NCBI GenBank assembly: GCA_026392145.1
Contig: JAPLCS010000240.1
Location: 1 to 21,756, forward strand
Reading direction: 5' to 3'
From: Fimbriimonadales bacterium
Lineage (GTDB): Bacteria > Armatimonadota > Fimbriimonadia > Fimbriimonadales > Fimbriimonadaceae
DNA length: 21,756 bases
Part shown: piece by piece, positions 1 through 7,773 of the stretch
Layout of the letters: every line of letters starts with the position of its first letter
How positions within the stretch are numbered: the first letter of the stretch is position 1
Translations under genes and position numbers: made by a program
The notes under the pieces: model-generated
Told to the model about the DNA's origin: nothing
Databases searched by the model: none
The model's input: only the letters and a program-made list of their open reading frames with translations

Positions 1-552
1 ATTACCGAGCTTCCAGACGCACACATAGATTATTCCCAAAGCTACAGGCTGTTGAGAAACCTTGGACAGTACTTTGTAGTCAATGTTTCAAGCCCAAATA
101 CCCCTGGCTTACGATCCCTCCAGGACAGAGAACCACTCTTGCGAATTTTTGGAACCATACAAGATATAGATAGTTCCAAGCCACTTTTTCTCAAAATTGC
201 TCCCGACCTTAGCAATGAGGCATTAGATGAAATTCTCCAAGTCGCCACTGACTGCAAACTTACGGGACTGATAGCCACTAATACAACAACTGGTCGCGAC
301 GGACTAACTTCCAACCAGAAAAGTGAACCTGGTGGGCTATCTGGTAAGCCAGTTCAAGCCAAATCAAATGAAGTCTTACAATATTTGAACGCAAACAAGC
401 CTGAAAAACTCTTATTGATGGGGGTTGGTGGGGTCTTTAATCATGCCGATTTTCAAGAAAAGAAAGCCCTTGGTGCGGAACTTGTTCAGCTTTATACGGG
501 CTGGGTTTACGGTGGACCCTCGTGCGTTCCCGCAATTTTGTCTGAAACATAA
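1..552 (+). CDS. pyrD: Dihydroorotate dehydrogenase (quinone), class 2, 5'-truncated by the window edge
   Basis: Oxidises dihydroorotate to orotate in pyrimidine synthesis, passing electrons through FMN to membrane quinone. The frame is open from base 1 and the codons before TTG at 52 still read as family sequence, so the true start lies outside the window and about half of the protein is visible. Seen in order: the NVSSPNTPGLR segment, which holds the catalytic serine of class 2 enzymes, LKIAPDLS, the ATNTT segment, GGLSGKP, GVGGV, and LVQLYTGWVYGGP near the C-terminus, which binds the FMN phosphate. Serine rather than cysteine as catalytic base marks the quinone-linked class, which fits the menaquinone genes further along. 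The stop is 6 bp from the stop of the convergent TauE gene, with no room for a separate terminator. Family assignment is firm; only the N-terminus is unknown. Confidence 0.95.
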   Translation: MTELPDAHIDYSQSYRLLRNLGQYFVVNVSSPNTPGLRSLQDREPLLRIFGTIQDIDSSKPLFLKIAPDLSNEALDEILQVATDCKLTGLIATNTTTGRDGLTSNQKSEPGGLSGKPVQAKSNEVLQYLNANKPEKLLLMGVGGVFNHADFQEKKALGAELVQLYTGWVYGGPSCVPAILSET

Positions 553-558
553 AACGCT

Positions 559-1323
559 TTAGAAGCCAATAACACGATAAAAATAATAGATGGTCATTAC
601 GAATCCATAAATTGAAATCCATTTACGCATGAGATCTGGATTTACTTTGAGCGATAACTTCGCAGCTAGAAACCCACCACAAAAGCCACCTAAAGCCAAC
701 GGCACAGCGACTCCAACATCTACCAGTCCTTTGCTGAGGAATACAGCTGAACAAGCGATGTTTATTATCGTCCCCAGCCAATTCTTGACCGCATTAAGTT
801 CATGTGTGGTCCCTTCAATGTAGAGTGCGAAAGTAGCTAGCATCATAATCCCCATTCCAGCACCAAAATACCCTCCGTAAGTTGCGACCAATAACTGCAT
901 TGCCACACCGAATGCTGGGGAGATTTTCAACCGATTGGATTCTTGCATCCAAAGTTTTATTTTCGGTTGAAACCAAAGCAACAGAGCGGCAAAAAGGATG
1001 AGAAAAGGAACTACAGCCTTGAAAACTGAGTCCTTAGTGTTAAGCAAAAGGAGAGCACCGATAATCGAACCTAGCGCGGTAGGCACTACTAGTAGCTTAA
1101 AAGCATGTCGCGTTTTTTCAAACTGATTATTGAACCCAATTCCACCAGCAAAAGAGCCAGGAAACAAGCCGACTGCATTTGTAGCATTTGCAATTCGATC
1201 AGGAATTTGGAGACCTAATGTCAAAAATGGAAAAGATACGAGTGACCCTCCACCTGCAACACTGTTTATACCGCTCGCTACTAATCCTGTGACAAAGAGC
1301 AAAAGTGTGTCAACAATGGACAT
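559..1323 (-). CDS. TauE/SafE family membrane permease
   Basis: A 254-residue, very hydrophobic protein with about seven to eight membrane segments. It has the two half-repeats typical of TauE/SafE (PF01925): an N-terminal one with the AGGGSLVSFPFLTLG segment and a second one around YGGYFGAGMGIMMLA. Characterised members export sulfite, sulfoacetate or other small organic anions, but many homologues have no known substrate, and nothing here fixes one. Starts with ATG at 1323; no convincing Shine-Dalgarno sequence precedes it, and the hairpin at 1334-1355 separates it from the upstream GH109 gene, so it is probably transcribed on its own or by read-through. It is convergent with pyrD. Confidence 0.9.
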   Translation of the reverse strand: MSIVDTLLLFVTGLVASGINSVAGGGSLVSFPFLTLGLQIPDRIANATNAVGLFPGSFAGGIGFNNQFEKTRHAFKLLVVPTALGSIIGALLLLNTKDSVFKAVVPFLILFAALLLWFQPKIKLWMQESNRLKISPAFGVAMQLLVATYGGYFGAGMGIMMLATFALYIEGTTHELNAVKNWLGTIINIACSAVFLSKGLVDVGVAVPLALGGFCGGFLAAKLSLKVNPDLMRKWISIYGFVMTIYYFYRVIGF

Positions 1324-1333
1324 AAGTACAAAA

Positions 1334-1355
1334 GAGGAGGGGACTTCCCCTCCTC
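1334..1355 (-). terminator. Rho-independent-type hairpin after the GH109 gene
   Basis: Perfect 10-base arms, GAGGAGGGGA and TCCCCTCCTC, separated by 2 bases (so a 9-bp stem with a 4-base loop is realistic). Read on the minus strand it is followed by CTTTTG. It sits 10-31 bases past the stop of the GH109 gene and just upstream of the TauE gene, so it probably closes the transporter-UDG-GH109 transcript. The T run is short, so some read-through into the TauE gene is possible. Confidence 0.7.
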
Positions 1356-1364
1356 AACACAATC

Positions 1365-2735
1365 CTAGGCGTTCGACGCATTGTCAAGTGGCTTTCGAGT
1401 CTTCCACTCGCCACGGGTGAAGTCTGGAAAGTCCATTGAACGACCCCGATTTGCGACAGATACCTCGCTCAGAGGTGTAACGACTGACCAGGCAGCAGCA
1501 TCATAAACGTCTTGATCTAAAGGAATTCCATTTCTCAAGCAGTAAATAATTCTCCAGAGCATCAAAAAGTCCATTCCGCCGTGTCCACCATTACGCTTTG
1601 ACTCTTCACCCATACGTTTATACAACGGGTGCTCGTACTTCTCATACCACGGTTTCAAATCGTCGCCTTGAATCCAAGATTCAGCGCTTCTACCATCTCC
1701 CTCAATGGCTAATCGATCTGGGAATCCACCCCAAGCTCCTTTAGTTCCCTGAATAAAGTTATGGCGAGTGTAAGGTCTTGGAAGTTGTTCGTCCCATTGC
1801 ACCATGATTGTTCGACCACGCTTGGTCTTGATAATGCTAGTGTTGATGTCCCCACAAACAAATTTAATACTTCGCCGCTCGTGTCCCTCCGGGAACGCTT
1901 TTTTTGCGTAAAGGTTGCGCATGAGTGATGGCGAACTAATACTGGTCATGTAATCAAACGCATCACCACGGTTTATATCCATGTAATGGGCAACAGGCCC
2001 AAGACCATGAGTTGGATAAAGGTTACCGTTATGCTTTGCGTACTCATAAGTGCGCCACGAGCCAGTACCATGCTCAATTTCGTGCATTTGTGATCGCAAA
2101 TCATGAATGTAAGCAGCCTCACCATGTATGAGCTCACCAAATACACCTTTTTGAACCATATTCAGGACAAGTAACTCCTCCCTACCATAGTTCACGTTTT
2201 CCATCATCATGCAGTTCTTCTGATTTCGCTCAGCGGTTTCAACTAAGAGCCAGCATTCTTCAAGACTTGTGGCGGCGGGAACTTCCACAAATGCATGCTT
2301 GCCAGAGTTCATTGTGTCTACCGCCATTCGCACATGTTCATGCCATGGTGTCGCAATAAAGACACAGTCAATATCGGTCCTCTCCAGCATTCTCTTATAG
2401 TCATCTGGACCCTTACCAAACGCTAAAGGCGTTGGTCGCTTATGCCTCTCAACAACATTCTTGACGGCACGCTCAAGTGACGGAAGATGATTGTCACAAA
2501 TTGCAACAACCTCAACACCATCAATAAGACACAACTGACTTACATGCCCTGAACCACGAGCACCAACACCTATGAAGGCAACACGAACCTTGTCCATTTT
2601 GGGGACCACCAAACCAGCAACCGACTTGCTTCCCTTTGGTCGTGGCTTTGCTACCTGAGTATCAGCAAAAAGGGTGCCGCTTGCTAGTCCAATTCCTGTT
2701 ACGCCTGCTGCCATCAAAAATTCTCTTCTCTCCAT
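1365..2735 (-). CDS. Tat-exported Gfo/Idh/MocA-type enzyme of the GH109 family
   Basis: A 456-residue NAD-dependent enzyme. The N-terminus MERREFLMAAGVTG is a twin-arginine signal, so the folded, cofactor-loaded protein is probably exported. Next comes a Rossmann fold with VAFIGVGARGSGH (about residues 52-64), then the EVPAATSLEECWLL and YPTHGLGPVAHYMDINRGD segments that I associate with GH109 alpha-N-acetylgalactosaminidases rather than generic MocA dehydrogenases. In that family (Elizabethkingia enzyme) NAD+ takes part in glycoside cleavage by transient oxidation at C3. The matching Tyr and His residues (YIHDLR, YPTHG, RPYTRHN) are visible here. Substrate is not proven. ATG at 2735 has GAGG about 11 bases upstream. 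It lies 40 bp after the UDG gene and after a sugar transporter component, which fits a glycan-use role. A non-glycosidase oxidoreductase remains possible. Confidence 0.85.
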   Translation of the reverse strand: MERREFLMAAGVTGIGLASGTLFADTQVAKPRPKGSKSVAGLVVPKMDKVRVAFIGVGARGSGHVSQLCLIDGVEVVAICDNHLPSLERAVKNVVERHKRPTPLAFGKGPDDYKRMLERTDIDCVFIATPWHEHVRMAVDTMNSGKHAFVEVPAATSLEECWLLVETAERNQKNCMMMENVNYGREELLVLNMVQKGVFGELIHGEAAYIHDLRSQMHEIEHGTGSWRTYEYAKHNGNLYPTHGLGPVAHYMDINRGDAFDYMTSISSPSLMRNLYAKKAFPEGHERRSIKFVCGDINTSIIKTKRGRTIMVQWDEQLPRPYTRHNFIQGTKGAWGGFPDRLAIEGDGRSAESWIQGDDLKPWYEKYEHPLYKRMGEESKRNGGHGGMDFLMLWRIIYCLRNGIPLDQDVYDAAAWSVVTPLSEVSVANRGRSMDFPDFTRGEWKTRKPLDNASNA

Positions 2736-2775
2736 TAACGATAGATCCTCAAGGGCGAAGTCTATCCCATTTTTA

Positions 2776-3366
2776 TCAAGAGGAGGTCGCTATCCTCCAA
2801 GCCTTTTGCATATCAGCTACCAATAATCCATATCCCCCATCGTTACCTGGTCGCTGTTGCCGCAATATGTAGGAAGGATGCAAACTCGCTAAGATCACTT
2901 CTGAATAGTCACTTGGAAACTCGATGCCTCGCTCCTGAGTGATTTTAAAACTCCTTTTTATTAGATTCTTTGCACTCGGAGCACCTATGCAAAGGATTAC
3001 CTTGGGTGCAATGATTGAAAGCTGAGGAATTAGCCACTGTCGGCATTTCAGTGTCTCTTCGTTAGAAGGTGGACGATTTTGTGGCTTCCCGGTAGACCAG
3101 TCAGCGGCTCGACACTTTACCGTGTTGCAGATGTAAACCTGCTCTCGACTAATGCCAGCATCCTGCAAAGCTTTTGTAAGCAACTGACCACCCCGCCCAA
3201 CAAATGGGCGCCCCGAGGCATCTTCTTGATCACCTGGACCCTCGCCAACAATGATCAAAGGAGAATATGGGTTACCTTCACCAGAGACTACATTCCGACG
3301 CTTATCAGCCAGATCGCAGGCAGTACAAAGCGAATTTTTTATGCGTAGCTCCTCGAGTGCCTGCAT
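2776..3366 (-). CDS. Uracil-DNA glycosylase, family 4 (iron-sulfur)
   Basis: Removes uracil from DNA to start base-excision repair. The 196-residue length fits family 4/5 enzymes. Visible motifs: GEGPGDQEDASGRPFVGRGG (about residues 41-60, motif 1 of the active site) and HPSYILR near the C-terminus (motif 3). Four cysteines fit a [4Fe-4S] site: C14 and C17 (CTAC), C85 (VKCR) and C108 (LKCR). The C85-C108 stretch is somewhat longer than I expect for the family because of an AADWSTGKPQ segment. ATG at 3366 lies 22 bases after the transporter fusion stop, so the two are probably cotranscribed, an odd partnership for a repair enzyme. Family 4 is preferred over family 5 because of the GEGPG motif, but some homologues are annotated only as UDG superfamily. 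Confidence 0.9.
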   Translation of the reverse strand: MQALEELRIKNSLCTACDLADKRRNVVSGEGNPYSPLIIVGEGPGDQEDASGRPFVGRGGQLLTKALQDAGISREQVYICNTVKCRAADWSTGKPQNRPPSNEETLKCRQWLIPQLSIIAPKVILCIGAPSAKNLIKRSFKITQERGIEFPSDYSEVILASLHPSYILRQQRPGNDGGYGLLVADMQKAWRIATSS

Positions 3367-3388
3367 GAGTCAGAGAATACCGACAGCC

Positions 3389-5842
3389 CTATATTTTTGC
3401 CGTAGAAAATCTCATTCTCAACAAACTTCTAATCTGAATGAGAGTAAAGCCAACTAAAATTGATCCCATTATCCATGCGGCCGCAGTGGCATAGCCAAAT
3501 TTTAAGAACATAAATGCGTTTTGCCATACTTCCAGCCCAATCGTTCGAGTTGAATTCAACGGTCCACCTTGAGTGAGAACAAAAATGTTTTCCATTGCTT
3601 TGAATCCGGCGATAAAAACACCCAGAAGATTAATAAGTATCAAAGGTTTCAAACCAGGGTACGTAATATGTCTGATTTTTTGAATCCAATTCGCACCATC
3701 CAAATCAGCCGCCTCGTAGCGGTCTTCACTAATATTTTTAAGAGCAGCTAAGTACAGTATTGATCCTGGTCCGGCGCCAGCCCATACTCCGGGCAGTACT
3801 ACGGCAAAAATTGCTAAAGAAGGATCACCCAGCCAATCAAAACTAGTTGGCCAAGGTTTATTCCCTAAAATCGAAAGCAGGGGATTAGCAATGTTCTCTA
3901 CCACTGGAGCAACCAGAGTATTCAGAAGTCCTGCCGGACTCTTATCGTAGAATTGCCTCCAAACGAAGGCAATGACGATACTTGAGGTCATTGCAGGTAG
4001 GTAGAAAATTGTGCGAAAGAGAACCTTAAACCGTGGAATCTCATTCAAAGCAAGTGCCAAGAACATCGGCAAGAAGAATCCAATCAAAATGGTCAAGCCA
4101 ACATAAACAAAACTGTTCATTAAGCTCTTATAGAAGAGTGGCTGGGTAAAAACTCCAATAAAATTATCAAAGCCAACCCACCTTGCACCCCGCATAATGC
4201 CGTAATCCTGAAATGCTATGACTAACCCCCTAAAGAGAGGAAAATAGTGCCAAAGTCCGATCGTGGTTATTGCTGGGAAGAGACAGAAGGCCATAAACTG
4301 GCGCATCTTCTTTCTATTGGTACCAGCAGGGATGCGCTCAATAAAGGTGTCAGGTTGACCTTTCAATCGACGGCAAAAAACTACCCCGCTCCCCGTGAGA
4401 CCAAGAACAAGGCATGTCACAATTCCGAACGCCCAAGTGCGTTGCTTCGCTAGAATGTCAGGAGGTGTGTAGCCCAGTAGCTTTTCATCCATTTCCGCTT
4501 GAGCAGCTCTGAGGATTTTTTCCGCTGATTCAGATGGGTTCAACCGCGCTCGATCTAAGGCATTATCCAAAACCGAATAAACCTGTTGGCAGTTCTTACC
4601 ATACGGCTCGGGATGTCCGGACTTGAACAATTCTTCATTCGCTGAAACATAAGACTCGTCCACTTGAGCCAGAAAATCTTCATGACCAAATTTTTTCAAC
4701 CACATGGGATTGACTAGGTTCCCCATACCCAGTTCGATGCATTTTTCAGTATTAATCCTAGCTGCTTCATCCCCTGCAAAGAACTTGATGAACTTCCAAC
4801 ATGCTTCAAGCTTTTTGGGATCCTTAACCGTACTACTGATGGCCCACATCCCCGCATTCACTTCGTTGGCATATCCATTTGGTCCCTTGGGCACCCTCGC
4901 TATGCCAATTAAACTTGGTGACAAGTCGCTTTGTTGCAACAAAACATCATTGGTATAGTTCAGCCACATTGCTGTCTTTCCAGTTCGAATATCATCTGTG
5001 AAATTCTTACTGAGGTTAGCAACTGGTCCTGAACCCTCTCCAACAAACATTCGCCTGAAAAATTCTATAGCTTTTTCAGATTCAGGTGTATTAATGGCTG
5101 ATTGCCACCTACCTATTGCATCTTGCTTGACCGCCTCACCACCAGCCGCATAAAGAAAATTGGACCACTGATAACCTGAGGGAGAGGAGAAAATAAATCC
5201 TGCTCTGCCAGTCTTAGCATCTGTCAACTTTTTGGCATACTGGTATAGTTCTTCCCAATCCTTTGGTGGCCTTTGAGGATCCAAGCCAACAGCTTTAAAA
5301 AAGTCTTTGCGATAATAAAGCGCCACAGCAACTTGGAAAAACGGAACGGCGTACACTTTTCCATCATATGAAGTGAGTACCTTTTTTACCGTTGGATTGC
5401 ATCGTTCCATTATTTCTGGATCTTGAGCAATCAAATCGTCTAACGGGCGACAGAATCCTTGTTCCAAGAAAGTGTAGTACTGTCGAAAGTTCACATAGAA
5501 GATGTCTGGTGCAGAATCACCAGCCATTGACATCAAAAACATGGAATCATCCAGATTGCTTCCGTTAAAGGTCAATCCACCAGCATTGACAACCCGCACC
5601 CCAGGGGTTTGTCGCTGAAACTCCTCAAAAACCTTCCGACGAATCTGGGCAGTTGTGGAAGTTGACTCCTTGGGAGGGATACCGTATCCGCCCCCCGGCA
5701 ACATTCGAATTGTAATATCTTCATTGCCAAGCACGCTCCCAGCAGAAAGAACTACCAGCGCCACCAAAAATAACAAACGAATAACCTGTGAGATATTCAT
5801 CCTCGCAAGAATTTTCATTATTTCTCTGCTATTCGCTTCCAT
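3389..5842 (-). CDS. Sugar ABC transporter: solute-binding protein fused to MalF-type permease
   Basis: An 817-residue fusion. Residues about 17-39 form a signal or anchor segment (RLLFLVALVVLSAGSVLG). Residues 40-460 are a CUT1-type extracellular binding protein, with features such as APDIFYVNF, DGKVYAVPFF, ALYYRKDFF and NAGMWAIS. A membrane helix at about 469-490 leads into a basic stretch (RRLKG, RKK). Residues about 514-817 are a six-helix permease with the ATPase-contacting EAA loop, EDRYEAADLDGA...YPGLKP, from residue 706. The topology is consistent: binding domain outside, helix, positive cytoplasmic link, permease entering from inside. No second (MalG-type) permease or ATPase is adjacent. 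ATG at 5842 has no Shine-Dalgarno sequence but a TTTAAT 8 bases upstream; ATG at 5818, before MKILARMNISQ, is a good alternative. First gene of the transporter-UDG-GH109 unit. Confidence 0.92.
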   Translation of the reverse strand: MEANSREIMKILARMNISQVIRLLFLVALVVLSAGSVLGNEDITIRMLPGGGYGIPPKESTSTTAQIRRKVFEEFQRQTPGVRVVNAGGLTFNGSNLDDSMFLMSMAGDSAPDIFYVNFRQYYTFLEQGFCRPLDDLIAQDPEIMERCNPTVKKVLTSYDGKVYAVPFFQVAVALYYRKDFFKAVGLDPQRPPKDWEELYQYAKKLTDAKTGRAGFIFSSPSGYQWSNFLYAAGGEAVKQDAIGRWQSAINTPESEKAIEFFRRMFVGEGSGPVANLSKNFTDDIRTGKTAMWLNYTNDVLLQQSDLSPSLIGIARVPKGPNGYANEVNAGMWAISSTVKDPKKLEACWKFIKFFAGDEAARINTEKCIELGMGNLVNPMWLKKFGHEDFLAQVDESYVSANEELFKSGHPEPYGKNCQQVYSVLDNALDRARLNPSESAEKILRAAQAEMDEKLLGYTPPDILAKQRTWAFGIVTCLVLGLTGSGVVFCRRLKGQPDTFIERIPAGTNRKKMRQFMAFCLFPAITTIGLWHYFPLFRGLVIAFQDYGIMRGARWVGFDNFIGVFTQPLFYKSLMNSFVYVGLTILIGFFLPMFLALALNEIPRFKVLFRTIFYLPAMTSSIVIAFVWRQFYDKSPAGLLNTLVAPVVENIANPLLSILGNKPWPTSFDWLGDPSLAIFAVVLPGVWAGAGPGSILYLAALKNISEDRYEAADLDGANWIQKIRHITYPGLKPLILINLLGVFIAGFKAMENIFVLTQGGPLNSTRTIGLEVWQNAFMFLKFGYATAAAWIMGSILVGFTLIQIRSLLRMRFSTAKI

Positions 5843-5891
5843 TCAGATTCATTAAACCATGAAAGAGAACTGAAATTTATTGAAAGGCGAC

Positions 5892-5919
5892 TTGACAAAT
5901 ACTAAAATATGTAGATAAT
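5892..5919 (+). promoter_or_regulatory. Sigma70-like promoter of recA
   Basis: TTGACA at 5892-5897, a perfect -35 hexamer, is followed after 16 bases by GATAAT at 5914-5919 (or after 17 bases by ATAATA). This predicts a start near 5926 and a leader of about 60 bases before the recA ATG at 5987. The promoter lies in the divergent gap between the transporter fusion and recA and is the best consensus match seen in the window. Confidence 0.75.
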
Positions 5920-5923
5920 AATA

Positions 5924-5960
5924 GTAGACACGTGTAGACTTCTTTAGCTAACAAAGTCTA
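5924..5960 (+). promoter_or_regulatory. Operator-like repeats in the recA leader
   Basis: Just after the -10 box, GTAGAC occurs at 5924-5929 and again at 5934-5939, exactly 10 bases (one helical turn) apart. The second copy begins an imperfect dyad at 5935-5960: arms TAGACTT and AAGTCTA, with a perfectly symmetric centre TTAGCTAA and only two mismatched pairs in 26 bases. Placement over the transcription start suits an SOS-type repressor site. The sequence is not the E. coli or Bacillus LexA box, so the binding protein is unknown. It may instead be an RNA stem-loop in the leader. Confidence 0.5.
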
Positions 5961-5986
5961 TAGAGGCATAATAGGACAGAATCAGA

Positions 5987-7075
5987 ATGCGAAAAACAAC
6001 GAGCGACAAAATAACCTTAGAAAATGCTGGAGATGACAAAGTTCGAGCGCTACAAAACGCAATGAGTCAAGTCGAGAAAAACTTTGGCAAAGGCTCCGTC
6101 ATTCGATTGGGTGATGGCGTTCGAGAGTCTATCGCCGCAATTTCGACCGGTTCCCTAACACTTGATACGTGTCTCGGAATTGGCGGAATTCCTAAAGGTC
6201 GAATTACAGAAATTTATGGACCTGAATCTGGTGGCAAAACTACACTCTCCCTTCACTGCGTAGCAGAAGCGCAGAGAGCTGGCGAAATTTGTTTGTTCAT
6301 TGACGCTGAGCATGCCCTTGATGTCGAATACGCAAAAGCACTGGGTGTTGACGTTGATAAATTGTATTTATCACAACCAAGTAGCGGAGAAGAGGCCCTT
6401 GAAATTGCCGATACGGTTATTAAGTCTGGTGCAATCGGGCTGGTTGTCATTGACTCTGTTGCGGCCTTGGTGCCAAAGGCTGAAATTGAAGGCGAGATGG
6501 GAGATTCATTCGTTGGTCTTCAAGCCAGGATGATGAGCCAAGCCCTTCGAAAATTGGGTGGAACTTTAAACAAATCAAATACCGCCTGTATCTTCATTAA
6601 CCAAATTCGAGAAAAAATCGGCGTAATGTATGGTAACCCTGAAACTACTCCTGGTGGTCGAGCGCTAAAATTCTGGGCGAGCGTTCGTTTAGAGGTGCGA
6701 AAAGGTGACGCAATTAAAATTGGCACGGAACAAGTGGGTACGCGCACCAAGGTTAAAGTCGTGAAAAATAAGGTTGCTCCACCATTCAAAACTGCTGAGT
6801 TTGACATGATTTTCGGCAAAGGCATCAGCAAAGCAGGAGATGTACTTGATAATGCCCTTGCACGCAACATCGTAAGCCGGAGCGGAACATTTTACAATTA
6901 TGGAGATCAACGACTTGGGCAAGGCCGAGATAAAGCCCGCACGTTCCTGGAGGAAAATGAGTCTCTCTTCAATGAAATTGATGTCAAACTTCGGGAAATC
7001 TTCAAAGCTGAACGTGCCAATCTGCCGCCTGTTACCGAGGTTGAGGAAGAAGAGCCAGAATTTACTCTTGACTAG
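5987..7075 (+). CDS. recA: Recombinase RecA
   Basis: Forms ATP-dependent filaments on single-stranded DNA for strand exchange and, in many bacteria, triggers LexA self-cleavage. The 362-residue length is normal. Seen: Walker [10 protein letters not shown] at 78-86, [21 protein letters not shown] (Walker B and loop 1 region), [37 protein letters not shown] (loop 2 and family signature, interrupted here by no change of frame), and an acidic C-terminal tail ([13 protein letters not shown]). ATG at 5987 is the only start that fits the family N-terminus; AGGA lies about 10 bases upstream. It is first in an operon with recX (14-bp gap) and rny. Expression is probably damage-regulated given the repeats at 5924-5960. 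Confidence 0.98.
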   Translation: MRKTTSDKITLENAGDDKVRALQNAMSQVEKNFGKGSVIRLGDGVRESIAAISTGSLTLDTCLGIGGIPKGRITEIYGPESGGKTTLSLHCVAEAQRAGEICLFIDAEHALDVEYAKALGVDVDKLYLSQPSSGEEALEIADTVIKSGAIGLVVIDSVAALVPKAEIEGEMGDSFVGLQARMMSQALRKLGGTLNKSNTACIFINQIREKIGVMYGNPETTPGGRALKFWASVRLEVRKGDAIKIGTEQVGTRTKVKVVKNKVAPPFKTAEFDMIFGKGISKAGDVLDNALARNIVSRSGTFYNYGDQRLGQGRDKARTFLEENESLFNEIDVKLREIFKAERANLPPVTEVEEEEPEFTLD

Positions 7076-7089
7076 TAAATTGTTCATAC

Positions 7090-7539
7090 ATGGTATTTAC
7101 GCACTCGGAAACTAGAGCTGCCGTTCAGTCAGCCCTTAAACTTCTTGCAAGACAAGACACCACGACTTTTGAACTTCGATCTAAGTTAGGATCGAAGTTT
7201 AGTCAAGTAGCTGTAGACGAGTCTATAAAGTTTTTGCAAGACACTTTCTTGTTGGATGATTTACGCTTGGCAAGAAACCATATAGAGTCAAATCTCGGAA
7301 AATCAGCCAAGGGAAACATAGCCATGATTCACAAGCTAACCTCAAAAGGGTTAGAAGAGAGTATGGTTCAAGCTTTTCTTGACGAATTGGCAGAACCTGA
7401 AATTGAGAGAGCCAAAAATCTTGTTGCTCTTAAGTTTGGACAGGGCGATCAGCCTAAACGCATTGCAAGATTCTTGCATTCTCGGGGGTACTCTGAAGAA
7501 ACAATTGAGTCGCTAATCGGTGATCTATCTGCGGATTAA
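7090..7539 (+). CDS. recX: Regulatory protein RecX
   Basis: A 149-residue, helix-rich protein that binds RecA filaments and limits or modulates their activity. Family traits: an N-terminal ALKLLARQDTTTFELRSKL segment, a middle DDLRLARNHIESNLG segment corresponding to the DD..FA...V....G pattern of RecX, and a C-terminal RIARFLHSRGYSEETIESLI motif, i.e. three-helix repeats. The position directly after recA (14-bp gap) strongly supports the name even though RecX sequences diverge quickly. ATG at 7090 is used; no strong Shine-Dalgarno sequence is visible, so coupling to recA translation is likely. A strong stem-loop lies inside the gene at 7172-7199. Confidence 0.9.
   Translation: MVFTHSETRAAVQSALKLLARQDTTTFELRSKLGSKFSQVAVDESIKFLQDTFLLDDLRLARNHIESNLGKSAKGNIAMIHKLTSKGLEESMVQAFLDELAEPEIERAKNLVALKFGQGDQPKRIARFLHSRGYSEETIESLIGDLSAD
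7172..7199 (+). other. Perfect 10-bp stem-loop inside recX
   Basis: AACTTCGATC (7172-7181) and GATCGAAGTT (7190-7199) are perfect complements around an 8-base loop, starting about 80 bases into recX. There is no following T run, so it is not a standard terminator. It could slow ribosomes or protect or expose mRNA between recA and the distal genes. Functional meaning is inference. Confidence 0.4.
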
Positions 7540-7551
7540 TTGCACCCAGTC

Positions 7552-7773
7552 ATGAATGCCACTGTATTACTAATTGTACTGATAGTTTCCTTGGTAGCAT
7601 GGACAGTTTCAAGCATAGCCTTTTCACAGAAAATTAAAAAGTTGCTAAAAGACCTTAGTCGCTTGGGGGAATCGATTGCCTTTAGGGATGAGCAAATTGT
7701 GAAATTACAATCTGAAGTAGAAACAAGTCAATCAAATTTGCAGCAATTTTGCAGAAAATTAAAACGTTGGTAA
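7552..7773 (+). CDS. rny: RNase Y N-terminal membrane-anchor fragment, cut short by a duplication
   Basis: Encodes the first part of RNase Y: a membrane helix (NATVLLIVLIVSLVAWTVSSIAF) followed by a coiled coil (KIKKLLKDLSRLGE..., LQSEVETSQSNLQQF). Reading ends at TAA 7771-7773 after a short out-of-frame tail (RKLKRW), because a 125-bp tandem duplication shifts the frame. Without the second copy the frame would run on into the catalytic domains. ATG at 7552 lies 12 bases past the recX stop; an in-frame TTG at 7540 directly after that stop is an alternative. It may be made as a small membrane peptide of about 73 residues, or be the 5' part of a broken gene. The fragment alone cannot cleave RNA. 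Confidence 0.75.
   Translation: MNATVLLIVLIVSLVAWTVSSIAFSQKIKKLLKDLSRLGESIAFRDEQIVKLQSEVETSQSNLQQFCRKLKRW

Noticed and set aside
6218-6244. Gly in place of the usual Ser in the RecA Walker A motif (GPESGGKTT).
   Set aside because: It still fits GxxxxGKT, and to my knowledge Deinococcus RecA has the same residue, so it is normal variation.
7753-7764. Programmed -1 frameshift site of the X XXY YYZ type at the rny junction.
   Set aside because: The codons AGA AAA TTA AAA do not form a tandem slippery heptamer in phase and no clear downstream stem or pseudoknot was seen, so at most weak slippage.
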